From Paracoccaceae bacterium (GTDB lineage Bacteria > Pseudomonadota > Alphaproteobacteria > Rhodobacterales > Rhodobacteraceae), in contig QOQI01000010.1 in the NCBI GenBank assembly GCA_003332035.1, forward strand, positions 1 through 34,799: a DNA stretch of 34,799 bases, written 5' to 3'. This document shows, piece by piece, positions 24,065-33,075 of the stretch. Numbering within the stretch: the first letter of the stretch is position 1; each line of letters starts with the position of its first letter. The position numbers and the translations under genes are program-made. The notes beneath the pieces were generated by a model. The model was not told the DNA's origin, ran no database searches, and worked only from the letters and a program-made list of their open reading frames with translations.

Positions 24065-24991
24065 ATGAAGCATTTTTTAAATATAAATGAGATGTCTACT
24101 GAGGACCTTACAGGCATACTCAAACATGCACAAAAGATGAAGACCGATAGGCTTGACCTTCCTAAGGGAACATATGACGAGGGCCAACCATTAAGTCAGC
24201 ATATTGTTGCTTTAGTCTTTGAAAAACCATCCACTAGAACGAGAACGAGCTTTGACGTCGGTGTCCGCCAACTTGGAGGTCAACCGATGTTACTTTCAGG
24301 AACTGAAATGCATCTTGGCAAGGGAGAAACTATATCCGACACGGCACGCGTCTTAAGCCGTTATGTAGACTTGATTATGTTGAGAACATTTGAAAGCCAA
24401 ACTCTATACGAAATGGCCAAACACTCAACAGTGCCAGTTATAAATGGATTGACTAACGAAAGTCATCCCTGCCAGATAATGGCAGATATTATGACATTTG
24501 AGGAAAAGAGAGGTTCAATAAAAGGTAAAAAGGTCGTTTGGTTCGGTGATAGTAATAACGTTTTTAATAGCTTTTTACAGGCAGCCGAAAAATTCAATTT
24601 CTCACTCATTTTTTCGGGGCCTAAAGAATTAGACCCTCCAAAGAATTTAATCAAAAATGCCAAAAACCTTAAGATTGATTTTAAAATAGATAGGGATCCG
24701 ATATCAGCAATAAAAGATGCAGACTTAGTAGCTACTGATACTTGGGTAAGTATGCATGATAATCCAGAAGAGAAACAGAATAGGCATAATCAACTTAAAG
24801 CATTTCAGGTAAATGAGGAACTTATGTCTAAAGCAAATCATGAAGCTCTATTTATGCATTGTTTGCCAGCCCACAGAAATGAAGAAGCAACTTCTGGCGT
24901 GCTGGACGGAAAAAACTCAGTTATATTTGATGAAGCAGAAAATCGTCTGCATGTGCAAAAGGCAATAATGCGCTGGTGCCTATCAAAATAG
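24065..24991 (+). CDS. argF: Ornithine carbamoyltransferase ArgF
   Basis: 308 aa enzyme joining carbamoyl phosphate and ornithine to citrulline. The carbamoyl-phosphate motif STRTR is at 56-60, with HPCQ at 134-137 and HCLPAHR at 265-271. DTWVSM (225-230) gives the ornithine-binding aspartate and SM loop. Length and motifs are complete, and it separates clearly from aspartate carbamoyltransferase. It follows argD closely. Its TAG is directly followed by the complementary stop of the SulP transporter, with no base between. Confidence 0.96.
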   Translation: MKHFLNINEMSTEDLTGILKHAQKMKTDRLDLPKGTYDEGQPLSQHIVALVFEKPSTRTRTSFDVGVRQLGGQPMLLSGTEMHLGKGETISDTARVLSRYVDLIMLRTFESQTLYEMAKHSTVPVINGLTNESHPCQIMADIMTFEEKRGSIKGKKVVWFGDSNNVFNSFLQAAEKFNFSLIFSGPKELDPPKNLIKNAKNLKIDFKIDRDPISAIKDADLVATDTWVSMHDNPEEKQNRHNQLKAFQVNEELMSKANHEALFMHCLPAHRNEEATSGVLDGKNSVIFDEAENRLHVQKAIMRWCLSK

Positions 24992-26620
24992 TCAATGACC
25001 ATTATCTAAAATGCCAGTTTTAACCGAATAGTTAACAGCAAGAGCATAATCTGGATCGTCGTCACTATCGATAACTAGATGGCCAGCTTTCGTCAGCAAA
25101 TTATGACAATCGCGGCTGAGATGTCTGAGCTGAATTCGCTTATTAGCAAGTTCATATTTACCAGCAATTGCCTCAATCGCCTGAAGGGCAGATTGATCTA
25201 CAACCCGACTGTCTGAAAACTCAATAATAATCTCGTTAGGATCATTTTTAACATCAAATAACTCTAAAAATCCATCTGAAGAACCAAAAAACAAAGGGCC
25301 TTGAATACGGTAGATTTTAGCACCGGTCTCTGAAATTTCTGTATGAGCGTGAATTCTTCTCGCGTTGTTCCAAGCATAAGCTAGTGCCGAAACAATTACA
25401 CCCACAACAACTGCAACGGCTAAATCTGATATAACTGTTACAATGGTCACCAAAATTGTTACAAAAGCATCGGTAAGCGGGACTCTTCTAAGAATTTTAA
25501 ATGAGTTCCATGCAAATGTTCCTATAACGACCATGAACATAACACCAACAAGTGCTGCCAAAGGTATCATTTCTATAATTGGGGCTCCTACTAATATAAA
25601 ACCTAATAGAAAAAGTGCAGCTGCGATCCCTGCTATTCGTGTTCTCCCCCCCGACTTAACATTGATCATAGATTGGCCAATCATAGCGCATCCACCCATT
25701 CCACCAAAAAAGCCAGTTGCGGTATTAGCAAGTCCCTGCGCTATGCATTCCTGACTTGCACCTCCTCTTTTACCTGTCATTTCACCAACTAAATTAAGAG
25801 TTAAAAGACTTTCGATTAAGCCAATAGCCGCCAAAATGACGGCATAAGGAAATATAATTTCCAATGTTTGCCAACTTAATGGAACTGATGGGATGTGAAA
25901 CGGAGGTAAACTTCCTTGAATTGACGCCATGTCGCCAACTCTAGGAACATCCAAGCCAAAGAAAATAACAAGGCCTGCCACAACACCTATACCAGCAAGA
26001 GGCGCTGGGATAATGCGCGTAATGCGCGGCATGACGTATATGATAAACATTGTCAGAGCAACTAACGCTAACATCATATATAAGGAACCACCACTAAGCC
26101 ATTCACCGCCTGAAGAGCCATGACCCGAAATTTCAACCGTGCCAGGCACTTTGAATTGTGTTAATTGAGCCAAGAAAATTACAATTGCTAGTCCGTTCAC
26201 GAAACCTAACATTACAGGATGAGGAACCAAACGGATGAACTTTCCCCATTGCATAACGCCTGCGAAAATTTGTAGGGCCCCCATTAAAACTACTGTAGCG
26301 AATAAATACTCCACGCCATGTTCAGCAACTAGTGCTACCATAACCACCGCTAACGCTCCGGTAGCTCCAGAAATCATTCCTGGACGCCCTCCTAAAATTG
26401 CGGTTACTAAACCAACAAGAAAAGCAGCATAAAGACCAACCAAAGGATGCACCCCAGCGACAAACGCAAAAGCAACTGCTTCTGGAATCAGAGCTAAAGA
26501 GACAGTTAGTCCGGACAATAGCTCCGTTCTAACCCGAGAAATTGATAGACCTTCATCATTCATAAAGTTTAAATCTGGTTTATTCAAAGTCGCAAAAGCA
26601 TTTAGAAGGGTTTGTTTCAT
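24992..26620 (-). CDS. SulP-family anion transporter with STAS domain
   Basis: 542 aa inner-membrane transporter. The membrane region (about 25-415) has the SulP opening LLSGLTVSLALIPEAVAFAF, the block GLYAAFLVGLVTAILGGRPG, and NTATGFFGGMGGCAMIGQS. A cytoplasmic STAS domain lies at about 430-530 (NEIIIEFSDSRVVDQSALQAI split across the usual strand and helix). SulP proteins carry sulfate, bicarbonate or dicarboxylates with Na+ or H+. The substrate cannot be assigned: no sulfate assimilation or carbonic anhydrase gene is beside it. It is a single-gene unit, divergent from apt across about 220 bases and converging on argF with no gap. Confidence 0.92.
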   Translation of the reverse strand: MKQTLLNAFATLNKPDLNFMNDEGLSISRVRTELLSGLTVSLALIPEAVAFAFVAGVHPLVGLYAAFLVGLVTAILGGRPGMISGATGALAVVMVALVAEHGVEYLFATVVLMGALQIFAGVMQWGKFIRLVPHPVMLGFVNGLAIVIFLAQLTQFKVPGTVEISGHGSSGGEWLSGGSLYMMLALVALTMFIIYVMPRITRIIPAPLAGIGVVAGLVIFFGLDVPRVGDMASIQGSLPPFHIPSVPLSWQTLEIIFPYAVILAAIGLIESLLTLNLVGEMTGKRGGASQECIAQGLANTATGFFGGMGGCAMIGQSMINVKSGGRTRIAGIAAALFLLGFILVGAPIIEMIPLAALVGVMFMVVIGTFAWNSFKILRRVPLTDAFVTILVTIVTVISDLAVAVVVGVIVSALAYAWNNARRIHAHTEISETGAKIYRIQGPLFFGSSDGFLELFDVKNDPNEIIIEFSDSRVVDQSALQAIEAIAGKYELANKRIQLRHLSRDCHNLLTKAGHLVIDSDDDPDYALAVNYSVKTGILDNGH

Positions 26621-26843
26621 TTACAGGGTTTCCAATATGTTTCTTAGTGTGTCACTAATCGAGATTATACCGATTTAAAAGCAGTATGGTCCACAAATCT
26701 CAAAATGGTATGAGAAGGTTATAGAAATTTTTGGATAACTTAGGCTAACTCGTGAGTTTACGACAATTTTAAACTCCATTAAAAGATACTAAGCTAACAA
26801 TATTGATCTACATTTTTTATTGATAAGTAGGGGTACTCCGGAC

Positions 26844-27374
26844 ATGTCATTGATCAAAAACCTTATAAGAACAATACCAGATTTTCCAATTGAAGGTATC
26901 ATGTTTAGGGACGTTACAACGTTATTCGACAACGCTAAGGGCTTTCAGGAATGTATAGACAGACTGACAGAGCCCCACAAAAAGACCAAAATTGACAAAG
27001 TCATAGGTCTAGAGGCAAGAGGGTTTATAATTGGTGGAGCAATTGCAAAAGAATTAAAATGTGGTTTTATACCGATCCGAAAAGAAGGAAAACTCCCCAG
27101 TAAAACAATAGCTCAAGATTATGAACTAGAATATGGAAAAGCTACCCTTGAGATACATGAAGATGCATTATCTGCTGGCGATAAAGTACTTATAGTAGAC
27201 GACCTACTTGCAACAGGGGGCACAGCCGAGGCCGGTATAGCTTTAGTAGAAAAACTAGGTGGAGAAATTTTGGGCTGCTCTTTTATCGTTAATTTACCAG
27301 ATTTAGGTGGAAGCAAGAAATTAGAAAAAATGGGAATTCCCATTCATATTTTATGTGAATTTGAAGGGCTATAG
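26844..27374 (+). CDS. apt: Adenine phosphoribosyltransferase
   Basis: 176 aa salvage enzyme converting adenine and PRPP to AMP. The PRPP-binding motif [13 protein letters not shown] is at about 115-127, preceded by [15 protein letters not shown] and the flexible loop [20 protein letters not shown], which is typical of adenine enzymes. The start is the ATG at 26844, with AGGGG ten bases upstream; an in-frame TTG eight codons earlier gives a non-conserved extension. A GAGTTTA/TAAACTC dyad (26754-26760 with 26770-26776) lies about 70 bases upstream and might be regulatory. About 150 bases separate it from tdk. Confidence 0.95.
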   Translation: MSLIKNLIRTIPDFPIEGIMFRDVTTLFDNAKGFQECIDRLTEPHKKTKIDKVIGLEARGFIIGGAIAKELKCGFIPIRKEGKLPSKTIAQDYELEYGKATLEIHEDALSAGDKVLIVDDLLATGGTAEAGIALVEKLGGEILGCSFIVNLPDLGGSKKLEKMGIPIHILCEFEGL

Positions 27375-27523
27375 TTCAAGGAATTTAGTTAAAAAAATAT
27401 CCTAGTCTAAAACTGCTCTTGTAAATTGAAAACTTAAAGTAAATTTTTTTGATATAAATTTTTAACAACAAGCAGAGTTTTTCATCTTGTCAATTTAGGA
27501 CATTAGCTGCATTGCTGATACCT

Positions 27524-28102
27524 ATGGCGAAGTTATATTTTCAATATTCAACTATGAATGCTGGCAAGTCTACACTTTTGCTTCAAGCCTCTCACAATTA
27601 CCAAGAGAGAGGGATGGAGACCTATCTTATTACAGCACGCTTTGATAAAAGGGCTGGTGACGGAAAAATAGGATCAAGAATAGGTATTTCCTCTGATGGT
27701 GATACTTTTGACAACCAAGAAAATATGTTTCAAAAAATTGAGTCTAGGTTGAAAAAAGGGCCTTGTTCATGTGTCTTCATAGACGAAGCACAATTTTTGA
27801 CTGAGGAACAGGTTTGGCAACTAGCTCGCGCAGTTGATGATTTAAGCGTGCCAGTAATGTGTTACGGATTAAGGGTAGACTTCCAAGGGAAGTTATTTCC
27901 AGGATCAGCCGCACTATTGGCTATAGCAGATGAGATGCGAGAAATTAGGACTATCTGTTATTGCGGTAAAAAAGCCACTATGGTTATACGCCAGGATGAA
28001 AATGGTAATGTAATTAAGGATGGCGCTCAGATACAAATAGGTGGAAATGAAACATATATTTCGCTATGCCGCCGTCATTGGCGTGAAGCAATTGGTGACT
28101 GA
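27524..28102 (+). CDS. tdk: Thymidine kinase
   Basis: 192 aa type II thymidine kinase making dTMP from thymidine. I take the ATG at 27524 (MAKLYFQYSTMNAGKST) as start; a TTG four codons earlier is unlikely. The P-loop MNAGKST is at 11-17, Walker B is VFIDEAQFL, and the lasso and zinc-knuckle cysteines are in TICYCGKKA and SLCRRHW. The protein is complete. It follows apt, so two nucleotide salvage genes stand together, possibly in one transcript. It meets csaA tail to tail with eight bases between. Confidence 0.95.
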   Translation: MAKLYFQYSTMNAGKSTLLLQASHNYQERGMETYLITARFDKRAGDGKIGSRIGISSDGDTFDNQENMFQKIESRLKKGPCSCVFIDEAQFLTEEQVWQLARAVDDLSVPVMCYGLRVDFQGKLFPGSAALLAIADEMREIRTICYCGKKATMVIRQDENGNVIKDGAQIQIGGNETYISLCRRHWREAIGD

Positions 28103-28110
28103 TACCAACT

Positions 28111-28449
28111 TTAACACAACGAAGACCCATCAGGCGCAGGTTTGTCTGGGACAGCTAAAATCACTGATCCATTAGTGTCCATAAATCCAAGTATTAAAAC
28201 TTCCGACATGAAAGGTCCTATTTGTCGTGGTGGAAAATTAATAACACCCATCACCTGCTTTCCCACTAAAGTATCATAATCATAATATTCAGTGATTTGT
28301 GCCGATGACTTTTTTTCTCCAATTTCTAAGCCAAAGTCGACCCAAAGTTTAACCGCCGGCTTGCGTGCCTCAGGAAATGCTTCCGCTCGACTTACGGTGC
28401 CAACACGAATATCGATAGCTAGAAAATGTTCAAAATCAATTTCAGCCAT
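28111..28449 (-). CDS. csaA: tRNA-binding (EMAPII/CsaA-type) protein
   Basis: 112 aa OB-fold protein. FLAIDIRVGTVSRAEAFPEA and VGKQVMGVINFPPRQIGPFMSEVL (in two blocks) match CsaA, a dimeric tRNA-binding, chaperone-like protein. Related domains are the C-terminal part of bacterial MetRS and YgjH. The ATG at 28449 lies inside the last codons of proC (ATGGCTGA, eight shared bases), so its translation is coupled to proC. The function in the cell is still vague for the family. Confidence 0.93.
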   Translation of the reverse strand: MAEIDFEHFLAIDIRVGTVSRAEAFPEARKPAVKLWVDFGLEIGEKKSSAQITEYYDYDTLVGKQVMGVINFPPRQIGPFMSEVLILGFMDTNGSVILAVPDKPAPDGSSLC

Positions 28450-29257
28450 TACCTAATTCTTTCGATCTTCTTGCAGCAGCTTCAACAGTTCGCTCCATCA
28501 AAGGCTTCAAACCATTTTTTTGATCCATTAAAACATCCAAGCCAGCTTGAGTGGTGCCATTTGGGCTCGTCACATTTTCTCTAAGCACACTTGGATGTTC
28601 TAAAGAGCTCATTGCCAAAATGCCAGAGCCTGCTACCGTAGCTTTCGCCAAATGTAATGCCTTGTCTTCAGAAAGACCTAACTCCCTTCCTGCGTTTGCA
28701 AGAGCTTCAATTAGATAAAAGACGTATGCTGGACCAGAACCTGAGAGCCCAGTTACTATGTCCATCTGATCTTCACTTTCTATCTCAACTACTTCACTTA
28801 TTTCTTCCAACAGATTTTTTGCAATTTCCATATGCTCATCTTTAGCTACAGAATTACCAATAAGCGCTGTTATTCCTTTACCAACTGCAGAAGGAGTATT
28901 TGGCATAGCTCTAATAATTTTGCTAGTTGAGGAAATTGCTTGCTCTAATTGTTTAAGCTTTATTCCAGCAGCAATTGAGATAAATAATGTATCGCTCTTT
29001 TTGTAATCATTTAAATTTGAAAGAGCCTCAAAGATAATTTGTGGCTTCACTGCAACTAAACAAACGGCAGGACTTTTAGGCAAACTTTTATTTACGTTAA
29101 CTCCAGTTGTAGCAAGCCAAGCGCTTGGTTGTGGGTCTGATATCCAAATACTTGCTGCAGGTATTCCAGAAGCTAACCATCCCGAAAGCATTGCTGAACC
29201 CATTTTACCACAACCGATTAGGATAAGGCCTCTTGCCTTAATATCATCTAAATTCAT
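28442..29257 (-). CDS. proC: Pyrroline-5-carboxylate reductase
   Basis: 271 aa enzyme for the last step of proline synthesis, reducing pyrroline-5-carboxylate with NAD(P)H. The dinucleotide loop is LILIGCGKMGSAML (11-24). Later blocks are VAVKPQ, AMPNTPSAVGKGITAL, and GLSGSGPAYVFYLIEALANAG with the substrate-binding segment VTSPNGTTQAGLD. It is complete. It overlaps csaA by eight bases downstream, and lies 33 bases after ybjN on the same strand, so ybjN-proC-csaA is a likely operon. Confidence 0.96.
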   Translation of the reverse strand: MNLDDIKARGLILIGCGKMGSAMLSGWLASGIPAASIWISDPQPSAWLATTGVNVNKSLPKSPAVCLVAVKPQIIFEALSNLNDYKKSDTLFISIAAGIKLKQLEQAISSTSKIIRAMPNTPSAVGKGITALIGNSVAKDEHMEIAKNLLEEISEVVEIESEDQMDIVTGLSGSGPAYVFYLIEALANAGRELGLSEDKALHLAKATVAGSGILAMSSLEHPSVLRENVTSPNGTTQAGLDVLMDQKNGLKPLMERTVEAAARRSKELGNG

Positions 29258-29290
29258 TATTAGCTCACTGTTATTTCCGTTGGCCTAAAA

Positions 29291-29791
29291 TTAGGCGTGC
29301 CCATACGCTTCTGCTATCGCTACTTGCATTGCACTAATTGGGCTTTGATTGTCATATATTACTAACTGAAAAGCAGGATAATACTTTTCAGCAGTAACAA
29401 CAGCAGATGAAATCATAGTATCAATTTGTTCAGCAGTTGCGATTTGCCCACCAGTAAGAACCAGCCCATATCGGTATACCATCAGCTTCTGTTCTTCCCA
29501 AAATGTAAAAGCTCCCGTCCAACATCTATCATTTGCAACGTTCAATGTTTCATAGAGATCTTTTAATTTCTCCTCTGGAGGTTCCATTTCAAACGAACAA
29601 ATAAGACGCAAAGTCTCGTCAAAATCAGACCATGCAAGTGTAATTGAATATGTTCTCCATTGCCCTTGCACCACCATAGCAATTTGGTTTTCTTCTATTC
29701 TATCAAATTCCCACTCATGGTGTTCTGCAAGATCTTCCACAATATCGATGGGATGAATTTCATCTTCTAAAAACGCTTCAGTCAGTGCCAT
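29291..29791 (-). CDS. YbjN-domain protein (T3SS-chaperone-like fold)
   Basis: 166 aa, acidic, with no signal peptide. I start at the ATG at 29791 (MALTEAFLEDEIHPIDI), with AGAGG seven bases upstream; an in-frame TTG 23 codons earlier would add a CPQC-containing stretch with no support. The sequence EWEFDRIEENQIAMVVQGQW followed by beta strands and a C-terminal helix (QVAIAEAYGHA) is the YbjN pattern, a family with the fold of type III secretion chaperones. In E. coli, YbjN affects stress and motility phenotypes; a molecular role is not settled. It is the first gene of the ybjN-proC-csaA group. Confidence 0.88.
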   Translation of the reverse strand: MALTEAFLEDEIHPIDIVEDLAEHHEWEFDRIEENQIAMVVQGQWRTYSITLAWSDFDETLRLICSFEMEPPEEKLKDLYETLNVANDRCWTGAFTFWEEQKLMVYRYGLVLTGGQIATAEQIDTMISSAVVTAEKYYPAFQLVIYDNQSPISAMQVAIAEAYGHA

Positions 29792-29933
29792 TGCGTGACC
29801 TCTTTTTGTTGCATTACACTGAGGACATATAAATTCCCCAAGAAATTGGTGCCTGCCCAAAGTACTGTGTATTTGACAAGACTTTACACCACATATGGTG
29901 CTTTGCTTTGTTCATTCTGTAAAGAGGGATTTT

Positions 29934-29985
29934 AAAAAAAATAAAAAAAAATTCGGAAGACAAAAATTATATGTCTTCCGAATTT
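29934..29985 (-). terminator. Strong rho-independent terminator after ubiK
   Basis: AAATTCGGAAGAC (29949-29961) and GTCTTCCGAATTT (29973-29985) form a perfect 13-bp stem with an 11-base loop. On the minus strand it is followed by a run of 16 T with one A (29934-29950). It lies 31 bases past the ubiK stop and is the only textbook intrinsic terminator in the window. Confidence 0.9.
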
Positions 29986-30016
29986 CATTCATTGATAAAA
30001 CTAGATATAAACAGCT

Positions 30017-30265
30017 TTATTTTTTAAGCTTCTTTTCGGCAGCATCTAAACGAGCTTTCAAATTTTCATTTTCTTCTCGGGCTTTTTGAGCCATCGCCTT
30101 AACAGCATCAAACTCTTCACGTGTTACAAAATCATGATCTGCTAACCATCTATCTATAATAGACTTTACTGCGGTTTCCGCTTCTTCCCGTGCTCCTTGG
30201 GCCACCCCCATAGCATTTGTCATAAGTTGCGAAACATCATCCAAAATTTTATTACGTGACTGCAT
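30017..30265 (-). CDS. ubiK: UbiK-family (BMFP) accessory factor
   Basis: 82 aa from the ATG at 30265, with GGAG seven bases upstream; the ATG at 30289 would place this site inside the gene. MQSRNKILDDVSQLMTNAMG is followed by a predicted helical hairpin and a C-terminal coiled coil (REENENLKARLDAAEKKLKK), as in BMFP/UbiK proteins. UbiK assists ubiquinone synthesis at the Coq7/UbiI stage with UbiJ in E. coli and forms trimers that associate with membranes. It is divergent from lgt across about 106 bases and followed by a strong terminator, so it is monocistronic. Confidence 0.93.
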   Translation of the reverse strand: MQSRNKILDDVSQLMTNAMGVAQGAREEAETAVKSIIDRWLADHDFVTREEFDAVKAMAQKAREENENLKARLDAAEKKLKK

Positions 30266-30292
30266 CAATAATCTCCATTTGAGTTTCATTTA

Positions 30293-30323
30293 ATTATATG
30301 GGGCAAATTGTGGCTTATCTCAA
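30293..30323 (-). promoter_or_regulatory. Putative promoter of ubiK
   Basis: On the minus strand TTGAGA (30318-30323) is followed 19 bases later by a perfect TATAAT (30293-30298). The spacing is slightly long, but the -10 is exact and lies 28 bases before the ubiK start. Confidence 0.4.
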
Positions 30324-30371
30324 GGTTGACTTTTAATATCATCTCACTGCACGAAGAGTTAGGAGTAAAAT

Positions 30372-31259
30372 ATGATCCCATTCCCAGAAGGCATAAGTCC
30401 GGATATTTTTACTATCTCTTTAGGTAGCTTCAAATTCACGCTTTACTGGTACGCTTTGGCATATGTTGTGGGAATTATAGCTTGGTGGCGGATAGCAGCA
30501 GTAGCCTTGAAGAGAAATAGTCTTTGGCCTGGAAATATCGCTCCCATGCAAGCAGCAAAGCTTGAAGATCTAGTAACTTATTTGGTTTTAGGAATAATTT
30601 TAGGTGGGCGTCTGGGTTATGTGATTTTTTATAACCCCACCTATTTTTTCAATAACCCTGTTGAAATAATGTTTGTTTGGCAAGGCGGAATGTCGTTTCA
30701 TGGCGGCCTATTTGGTGTTGCTATAGCTGGTTTTTTATTTTTCCAACGCAACTCTGTTGCTATCAAATCAGGAGCTGATCTGTTAGCTCTAGGATCACCT
30801 GTCGGTTTATTTTTAGGAAGAATAGCGAATTTTATAAATGATGAGCTTTGGGGACGAACAACCGATGTCCCGTGGGGCTTTATAGTAACAAGCCCAGACG
30901 CTTCTAAAGTCTGTGGAGATTTGATAGATCCATGCGTCAGACATCCCTCCCAACTTTATGAGGCTATTTTAGAAGGTTTAATTCTTTTTCTCTTACTTCT
31001 CTTTCTTGCTTTTAGAAAGAAAGTGTTGAGAGATCCAGGTTTTTTAGCGGGTGTATTTTTTATTGGCTACGGTTTGTCGCGTAGCTTTGTTGAACTTTTC
31101 CGTCAGCCAGACGAGCAGTTTCAAAGCCCAAGCAATCCGCTAGGTTTTTTCATCCAGATTGGAGAGATGGGTTTAACTATGGGGCAAATACTTTCTATAC
31201 CGATGATATTTATTGGATTTGTTTTGTGTTTCACATCATCAAAGAACAAAACGGCATGA
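30372..31259 (+). CDS. lgt: Prolipoprotein diacylglyceryl transferase Lgt
   Basis: 295 aa inner-membrane enzyme that adds diacylglycerol from phosphatidylglycerol to the lipobox cysteine. Seven or so membrane segments are evident. The active-site region has FHGGLFGV (His110, matching E. coli His103), the Lgt signature GRIANFINDELWGRTTD (149-165, with the essential Arg at 150), HPSQLYEA, and RSFVELFRQPDEQ, with the second essential Arg. AGGAG stands six bases before the ATG. Its TGA overlaps the next start (ATGA), so lgt-midA-pgeF is a coupled operon. Confidence 0.96.
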   Translation: MIPFPEGISPDIFTISLGSFKFTLYWYALAYVVGIIAWWRIAAVALKRNSLWPGNIAPMQAAKLEDLVTYLVLGIILGGRLGYVIFYNPTYFFNNPVEIMFVWQGGMSFHGGLFGVAIAGFLFFQRNSVAIKSGADLLALGSPVGLFLGRIANFINDELWGRTTDVPWGFIVTSPDASKVCGDLIDPCVRHPSQLYEAILEGLILFLLLLFLAFRKKVLRDPGFLAGVFFIGYGLSRSFVELFRQPDEQFQSPSNPLGFFIQIGEMGLTMGQILSIPMIFIGFVLCFTSSKNKTA

Positions 31260-32320
31260 CAAACTTGAAGTCAATTTTGATTGAAGAAATCAACTTGAAA
31301 GGCCCTATGCCTTTGTCGCACTACATCCAAAAATGTTTATTTCATCCCATCTATGGTTATTATATGAAAGAAACAGTTTTTGGTACTGGCGGCGATTTTA
31401 CAACTGCCCCTGAAGTTTCACAAATGTTTGGCGAACTATTAGCTATGTCAATATTACAAGCTTGGATGGATCAAGGCTCTCCTTCTAAAATTATACTTGC
31501 CGAACTTGGCCCTGGACGGGGAACGTTGATGGCCGATGTGTTGAGGACACTAAAAAACCATCCTGAGTTCCTCAATGCAACAGAAATTCATTTGATCGAG
31601 GCATCACAAAATTTAAAACTCAAACAAAAAAAAGCACTCTCTGGATACAAAATATTTTGGCATAATGAGTTTCCATGTTTTGATGGTAAGCATTTATTTT
31701 TGATCGCAAACGAATTTTTCGATGCTCTTCCTATCGAACAGTTTTTACGAAAAGGAAACAATTTTTTCAGAAGAACTGTCCAATTAGTTGATAATGAACT
31801 TACCTACGGTTTAGAAAAAAAACCAACTAAGAATAGTTTTTTAAACAATAGACTCACTGATACTTCTGATGGAGATTTTGTTGAGTTAAATATGACTGCA
31901 GCTCAGCTTTCTAGGAGTATTGGAACTCATATTAATAAATTTGGTGGTTTAGCCATCGTGATCGATTATGGTGACTGGCACTCTCTTGGTGATACTCTAC
32001 AGGCGGTAAAGAGCCATAAATATTGTGATATTTTTATTTCTCCAGGAAAGGTAGATATCACCGCACACGTAGATTTTGAAATTCTTGCTACCAGTTCTGG
32101 ATGCGCTTTTAGTAAATTGACTACACAAGGAGTTCTGCTTGAAAGATTAGGAATAACTCATCGAGCAAAAAAATTAGCAAAAAATTTAAGTGGGAAAGAT
32201 CTGGAAAACCACATTGCTGCACATCGACGCTTAACCCATCCAGAGGAAATGGGTAGTTTATTTAAGGCTTTATCCTTATTTCCAAAACATGCCCCTTGCC
32301 CACCGGGTTTTGAGCAATGA
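31256..32320 (+). CDS. MidA/NDUFAF7-family SAM-dependent methyltransferase (COG1565)
   Basis: 354 aa from the ATG at 31256, which overlaps the lgt stop as ATGA; a TTG ten codons earlier would sit inside lgt. The N-terminal PMPLSHYIQKCLFHPIYGYY and FGTGGDFTTAPEVSQMFGEL are hallmarks of the family. The SAM loop is LAELGPGRGTLMADV, and IANEFFDALPIEQF is the next conserved block. NDUFAF7 methylates an arginine of complex I subunit NDUFS2 in mitochondria; the bacterial target is probably also complex I, but this is by homology only. It is followed by pgeF with another ATGA overlap. Confidence 0.92.
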   Translation: MTNLKSILIEEINLKGPMPLSHYIQKCLFHPIYGYYMKETVFGTGGDFTTAPEVSQMFGELLAMSILQAWMDQGSPSKIILAELGPGRGTLMADVLRTLKNHPEFLNATEIHLIEASQNLKLKQKKALSGYKIFWHNEFPCFDGKHLFLIANEFFDALPIEQFLRKGNNFFRRTVQLVDNELTYGLEKKPTKNSFLNNRLTDTSDGDFVELNMTAAQLSRSIGTHINKFGGLAIVIDYGDWHSLGDTLQAVKSHKYCDIFISPGKVDITAHVDFEILATSSGCAFSKLTTQGVLLERLGITHRAKKLAKNLSGKDLENHIAAHRRLTHPEEMGSLFKALSLFPKHAPCPPGFEQ

Positions 32321-33075
32321 AAGTCATAAGCGTTCAGTCCTCACTACTTAAAAACTTTAGGCATGGTTTTTTTACTAGAAAAGGAGGTGGCTCGAAAGGA
32401 ATATACAAAGGGCTGAATTGTGGAATAAGTTCCAATGATGATGCGAAAACTGTACTAAGTAATCGTAATCTTGTCGCGCAGCATATGGGAACATACGTAG
32501 ACAATATAATCGGTGTTAATCAAATTCATTCTATTGAAGCAATAATATGCGACAAAAAGTTTGAAATAGCGCCAAAAGCGGATGCTCTCGTAACAAATAC
32601 ACCAGGCCTTTTACTTTCAGTTTTAACAGCTGATTGCCAGCCAGTAATTTTCGCTGATGAAAAAAATAGTGTTATCGGAATTGCACATGCCGGGTGGCGT
32701 GGAGCGCTCAATGGGATTTTAAATTCAACCATAGATAAAATGGAATCCTTGGGCGCCGAAAGGAAAGAAATTTCTGCAGTAATAGGTCCATGTATTAGTC
32801 AAACAGCCTATGAGGTTGGTTTGGATTTTTTTGAAAAATTTATCGGCTTAAATAAAAATAATAGAAACTTTTTTAGTTTTAACTCTGAAACCAAAAAATA
32901 TCATTTTGACTTACCCAACTTCAGCCTAAATCTCTTGAGGGAAGAAAATATTACGTCCATTGAGTGGACCGGCCATTGCACCTACAGCGACCCAAAAAAA
33001 TTCTTTTCATATCGAAGGAGTTGTCACAAAAATGAATTAGACTATGGAAGACTTATATCCACTATCATGCTTTAG
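32317..33075 (+). CDS. pgeF: Peptidoglycan editing factor PgeF (YfiH, laccase-domain)
   Basis: 252 aa. The zinc site residues are in VNQIHS (His), LTADCQPVIF (Cys) and GIAHAGWRG (His). Earlier called a multicopper polyphenol oxidase, the family now includes E. coli PgeF, which removes mis-incorporated serine from muropeptide precursors; human FAMIN is a related purine enzyme. Either activity could apply. It overlaps midA by ATGA at the start. Its stop overlaps the stop of the Lrp gene on the other strand by four bases (33072-33075). Confidence 0.93.
   Translation: MKVISVQSSLLKNFRHGFFTRKGGGSKGIYKGLNCGISSNDDAKTVLSNRNLVAQHMGTYVDNIIGVNQIHSIEAIICDKKFEIAPKADALVTNTPGLLLSVLTADCQPVIFADEKNSVIGIAHAGWRGALNGILNSTIDKMESLGAERKEISAVIGPCISQTAYEVGLDFFEKFIGLNKNNRNFFSFNSETKKYHFDLPNFSLNLLREENITSIEWTGHCTYSDPKKFFSYRRSCHKNELDYGRLISTIML

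Noticed and set aside
29792..29860. N-terminal extension of the YbjN protein with a CPQC motif
   Set aside because: It requires a TTG start without a ribosome site, while the ATG at 29791 has AGAGG at proper spacing and gives the usual family length.
29895..30089. Plus-strand reading frame over the ubiK terminator
   Set aside because: It runs through the terminator hairpin, the poly-A/T tract and the antisense of ubiK, and its lysine- and phenylalanine-rich product reflects that composition.
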